This document shows positions 61,311-64,000 of a stretch of 64,000 nucleotides of DNA, in pieces. The stretch is from assembly GCF_000712595.1 (NCBI RefSeq), contig NZ_JOTN01000014.1, positions 1-64,000 on the forward strand, read 5' to 3'. Under the pieces are notes generated by a model. That model was not told where the DNA came from and did no database searches. It saw nothing but the letters and a program-made list of their open reading frames with translations. A program made the position numbers and the translations under genes. The stretch is from Bacillus manliponensis. Its GTDB lineage: Bacteria; Bacillota; Bacilli; Bacillales; Bacillaceae_G. Every line of letters starts with the position of its first letter. Position 1 is the first letter of the stretch.

Positions 61311-62798
61311 ATGAATACAATTCACGGTGTACTAGAAAGAAATGCAAGAAAGTTTCCAAAAAAAGAAGCATTTATCTCTAAAACAGCACGTTTAACGTAT
61401 GTCGATATGAATCATAAAGCGAATCAACTTGCAAGATTTCTACAGCATAACGGAATTAAGCGAAACGCTCATGTCGCAATCCAATCTAAAAATAACGAGC
61501 ATTTCTTTTATGCTTATTTCGCCCTAATGAAACTTGGTGCTGTTCCCGTTCCACTCAACATAAAACTTCGTCCAAATGAAATAAGCTCCATCACAAAAAC
61601 GTTGGATATAAAATGTATCTTACATGAAAATGAATTTCTACCTATTATCGATGAAGTAAACAACATACTCCCTCTTCTCACTACTTTTTCTATTGAAGAA
61701 GTCATTGAACAAGCTACCTCCTTCTCAACGGATAATTTAAACATCTCAATCGATGCAAATGATGTTTGTGAATTACTTCTTACATCCGGTACAACAGGTC
61801 AACCAAAAGGTGTCCTATTTTCTCATACACAAGTAACAGCCATCGCAATGGCAATTGCTGCAGAATTTCACCTATCACATAACGACCGCATTCTATCACT
61901 TATGCCACTATCACACTCTGCACCACTCAATTGCTTTTTCATGGGTGGCTTCTACTGCGGAGCATCGCATGTGATTGGAGACTTCACACCACAAGAATTT
62001 CTCAATTGGATTCAACAAGAAAAAACAACCTTTGCATTCGCATCTCCTATCGCTTACTTACTAGCTGCAAAAGAACATAGTTTACCAAACTTTGATTTAT
62101 CAAGTATGAGAGTCTTTGCTTACGGCGGCGGTGCTATGCCTCTTGCATCGTATCATTACATTACAGAAGCATTCCAAAATACAAATTTTTATCAAGTGTA
62201 TGGTTTAACAGAAGCCGGTCCAAACGGCTCGTTATTAAGACCAGAAGAGCATTTAGACAAATGCGGTAGCATCGGAAAAGTTCCCGTTATAAATATGGAA
62301 ATGAAGGTTGTTACGGAAGAAGGCACGGAAACAGCTCCAGGTGAATATGGCGAAATCATTCTTTCTGGTGACAGTACAATGATTGGCTATTACAACAACA
62401 TAGAGGCAACAGAAGAAATGATTCGCGGAAACTGGATTTACACAGGTGACATCGCATACAAGGATGAAGATGGCTATATATTCATTGTAGATCGAAAAAA
62501 GGACATTATCATCCCGGGCGGTGTTAACGTATATCCGCGCGAAATTGAAGAAGTATTGGCAAAGCACCCAAGTGTTCAACAAGCTTGCGTCGTTGGGTTC
62601 CCTCATAAAGAATGGGGCGAAACAATTAAAGCAGTCATTGTAAAGAAAGAATATACCGATGTAACAGAACAACAGTTAGATACGTATATGAAAGAGCATC
62701 TTGCACCATTTAAATGCCCACGAATCTATCGCTTTGTAAACGAGTTACCGCACAATGCAAGTGGAAAAATTTTAAAACAACTTGTAAAGGAGATGTAA
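61311..62798 (+). CDS. Acyl-CoA synthetase (ANL superfamily)
   Basis: This 495-residue adenylating ligase has the P-loop LLTSGTTGQPKGVLF, the A5 block YGLTEAGPNG, the hinge YTGDIAYKDEDGYIFIVDRKKDIIIPGG and the catalytic lysine in NASGKILK. It activates a short or branched carboxylic acid as its CoA ester. It sits 27 bp after the MerR gene and 3 bp before an acyl-CoA dehydrogenase, so ligation and first oxidation are coupled. The arrangement recalls the B. subtilis yngI-yngJ pair. Confidence 0.88.
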   Translation: MNTIHGVLERNARKFPKKEAFISKTARLTYVDMNHKANQLARFLQHNGIKRNAHVAIQSKNNEHFFYAYFALMKLGAVPVPLNIKLRPNEISSITKTLDIKCILHENEFLPIIDEVNNILPLLTTFSIEEVIEQATSFSTDNLNISIDANDVCELLLTSGTTGQPKGVLFSHTQVTAIAMAIAAEFHLSHNDRILSLMPLSHSAPLNCFFMGGFYCGASHVIGDFTPQEFLNWIQQEKTTFAFASPIAYLLAAKEHSLPNFDLSSMRVFAYGGGAMPLASYHYITEAFQNTNFYQVYGLTEAGPNGSLLRPEEHLDKCGSIGKVPVINMEMKVVTEEGTETAPGEYGEIILSGDSTMIGYYNNIEATEEMIRGNWIYTGDIAYKDEDGYIFIVDRKKDIIIPGGVNVYPREIEEVLAKHPSVQQACVVGFPHKEWGETIKAVIVKKEYTDVTEQQLDTYMKEHLAPFKCPRIYRFVNELPHNASGKILKQLVKEM

Positions 62799-62801
62799 TA
62801 G

Positions 62802-64000
62802 ATGGCAAACAGTGTGACGAATCATAAAAAGATAGATTATACAAAATGGAAATCCGGAAATGATGCGAATTGGTATAGCGATGATCCGATTTTAACCCGT
62901 TATGCAAATCGCTATTTATCAAAGACCCTTTTGCAATACGTAGAAGAAAACTTTGAAAAAACAGGGGCACTCGCAGCCGGACCTATTGATACACGCGCCG
63001 TACATACGGATCGTGAAGGTGCTCCAAAACTCATTCGTTATGACCGAAAAGGAGAAGAAATTAATGAAATTTGGTATAACGAAGGATACTTACAAACTGT
63101 CCGAGATGGTTATGGAACTGGCGTTGTATCGTGCCGCTATGATGAAAACGCACCAGAGAAAATTCCATTTTTCGTAAACTCTATTTTACTGTACATGTTA
63201 TGTGAAGCAGAAAACGGATTTACATGTCCAGTTGGCTTATCACAATCTGTTGCGTTTGTGTTAGAGAAGTTTGGTTCCGAGCAGCAAAAGCAAGATTATT
63301 TATCAAGGCTCATTTCAAATGACCCGGTAATTCATGCACAAGGTGCAACATTTCTAACAGAAATTCAAGGCGGCTCAGACGTTGGGGCAACGGAAACAAA
63401 AGCAGTAAAGCAAGGTGATCATTACGTACTTACCGGCGAAAAATGGTTCGCTAGCAATTGTGATGCTGAAGTCGCGATTACACTTGCCCGTGTAAATGAC
63501 AAACCATCAACTCGTGGACTCGGACTGTTCCTTGTTCCACGTACACTTCCAGATGGAGCTAGAAATCACGTAACGATTCGTAGATTAAAAGATAAACTTG
63601 GTGTTCGCGCCGTTGCAAGTGGTGAACTCATTTTAAATGGAGCAATTGGCTATTTAATCGGCGAGGAAGAAAGCGGTTTTAAATATATGGCAGAGGCACT
63701 GAACGTTTCTCGCCTCGGCACAGCACTTGCTGGTCTTGGACTAGCAAGGAGAGCATTGTTAGAAGCCTCAATTTATACGAGTCAGCGCAGTGCATTTGGT
63801 ACTACAATTCAACGCTTCCCAATGGTACAAGAAACATTAACAAACATGATGACAGAAATTGAAGCAGGCTGGGCTCTTTCTGCACAAACGATTCGTTTAT
63901 TCGATAACGTTCATACGTATAACAAAAAGTCAGCAGAAGATTACACCTTGCTACGTATTTTACTATCTCTTGCAAAATATCGATGCAGCGAGCTTGGAGT
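62802..64000 (+). CDS. Acyl-CoA dehydrogenase, AidB-like (incomplete at window end)
   Basis: The frame starts at ATG 62802, behind AAAGGAGATG, and stays open to the last base (about 400 codons seen). Blocks are NWYSDDPILTRYANRY, the FAD-contact region QGATFLTEIQGGSDVGATET, TGEKWFASNCDAE and the C-terminal helical part SRLGTALAGLGLARRALLEAS. The GA-TFLTE-QGGSDVG pattern fits the AidB-type subfamily of larger acyl-CoA dehydrogenases (~540 residues), so about a quarter should lie outside the window. It is probably co-transcribed with the ligase. Confidence 0.88.
   Translation, partial: MANSVTNHKKIDYTKWKSGNDANWYSDDPILTRYANRYLSKTLLQYVEENFEKTGALAAGPIDTRAVHTDREGAPKLIRYDRKGEEINEIWYNEGYLQTVRDGYGTGVVSCRYDENAPEKIPFFVNSILLYMLCEAENGFTCPVGLSQSVAFVLEKFGSEQQKQDYLSRLISNDPVIHAQGATFLTEIQGGSDVGATETKAVKQGDHYVLTGEKWFASNCDAEVAITLARVNDKPSTRGLGLFLVPRTLPDGARNHVTIRRLKDKLGVRAVASGELILNGAIGYLIGEEESGFKYMAEALNVSRLGTALAGLGLARRALLEASIYTSQRSAFGTTIQRFPMVQETLTNMMTEIEAGWALSAQTIRLFDNVHTYNKKSAEDYTLLRILLSLAKYRCSELG

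Noticed and set aside
62253-62672. 139-codon frame opposite the acyl-CoA ligase
   Set aside because: It lies fully inside a well-supported gene, has no SD and no recognisable motif.

Overview
The window is a chromosomal segment of a low-GC Firmicute, almost certainly a member of the Bacillus cereus group. Two things point there. First, the gene order follows the Bacillus subtilis tyrS-acsA-acuABC-ccpA-aroA-ytxJ/G-murC-sftA-ytpRQP-ytoP-ytzB ... ytnP-trmB-ytzH-ytmP-amyX-ytlP-pepV-ytzE-ytzG-ytgP(murJ)-ytfP backbone. Second, it carries several copies of an approximately 158 bp intergenic repeat, bounded by ATAAA/TTTAT, that looks like the B. cereus group bcr1 element. No prophage, transposase, CRISPR array, rRNA or tRNA gene is visible.

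Layout. 0-2.6 kb: a TetR repressor with a paired SMR exporter, sharing two near-identical 21 bp operators, then an ECF S-component and DUF4430 lipoprotein pair. 2.7-4.3 kb: tyrS with a tyrosine T-box leader. 4.4-9.6 kb: an acetyltransferase, then acsA divergent from acuABC (acetate activation and its control by acetylation). 9.7-13.8 kb: two alpha/beta hydrolases, a POT peptide transporter and mscL. 13.9-21.4 kb: ccpA, aroA, brxC/ytxG, an M29 aminopeptidase, small membrane proteins, a GNAT enzyme and murC. 21.6-25.7 kb: TetR/MMPL pair and nicotinate phosphoribosyltransferase. 25.8-34.5 kb: a repeat-inflated sftA DNA translocase, ytpRQP, a YjjX-type phosphatase, ytoP and ytzB. 34.6-37.9 kb: an acyl-CoA ligase followed by a truncated acyl-CoA dehydrogenase, ytnP lactonase and a PH-like protein. 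37.9-40.4 kb: NTF2-like protein and two paralogous cell-wall-binding repeat proteins. 40.7-46 kb: a sigma-54-controlled aminotransferase/symporter/ureohydrolase operon. 46-57.3 kb: the conserved trmB-to-ytfP block. 57.6-64 kb: an MFS exporter, AHSA1/ArsR pair, cse60 and a MerR-controlled acyl-CoA ligase/dehydrogenase operon that runs off the end.

Themes. Carbon control: ccpA lies in the window, with good cre matches at acsA and amyX and a weaker one before the acyl-CoA ligase. Acyl-CoA metabolism occurs three times: acetate, the broken 34-36 kb pair and the intact 61-64 kb pair. Nitrogen: the 40-46 kb cluster has a textbook -24/-12 promoter and a gene set that fits 4-guanidinobutyrate (or similar guanidino acid) uptake, urea release and GABA transamination. 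The least explained signals are two families of dispersed intergenic repeats, 21/42 bp intergenic tandem repeats, and the expanded coding repeats inside sftA.
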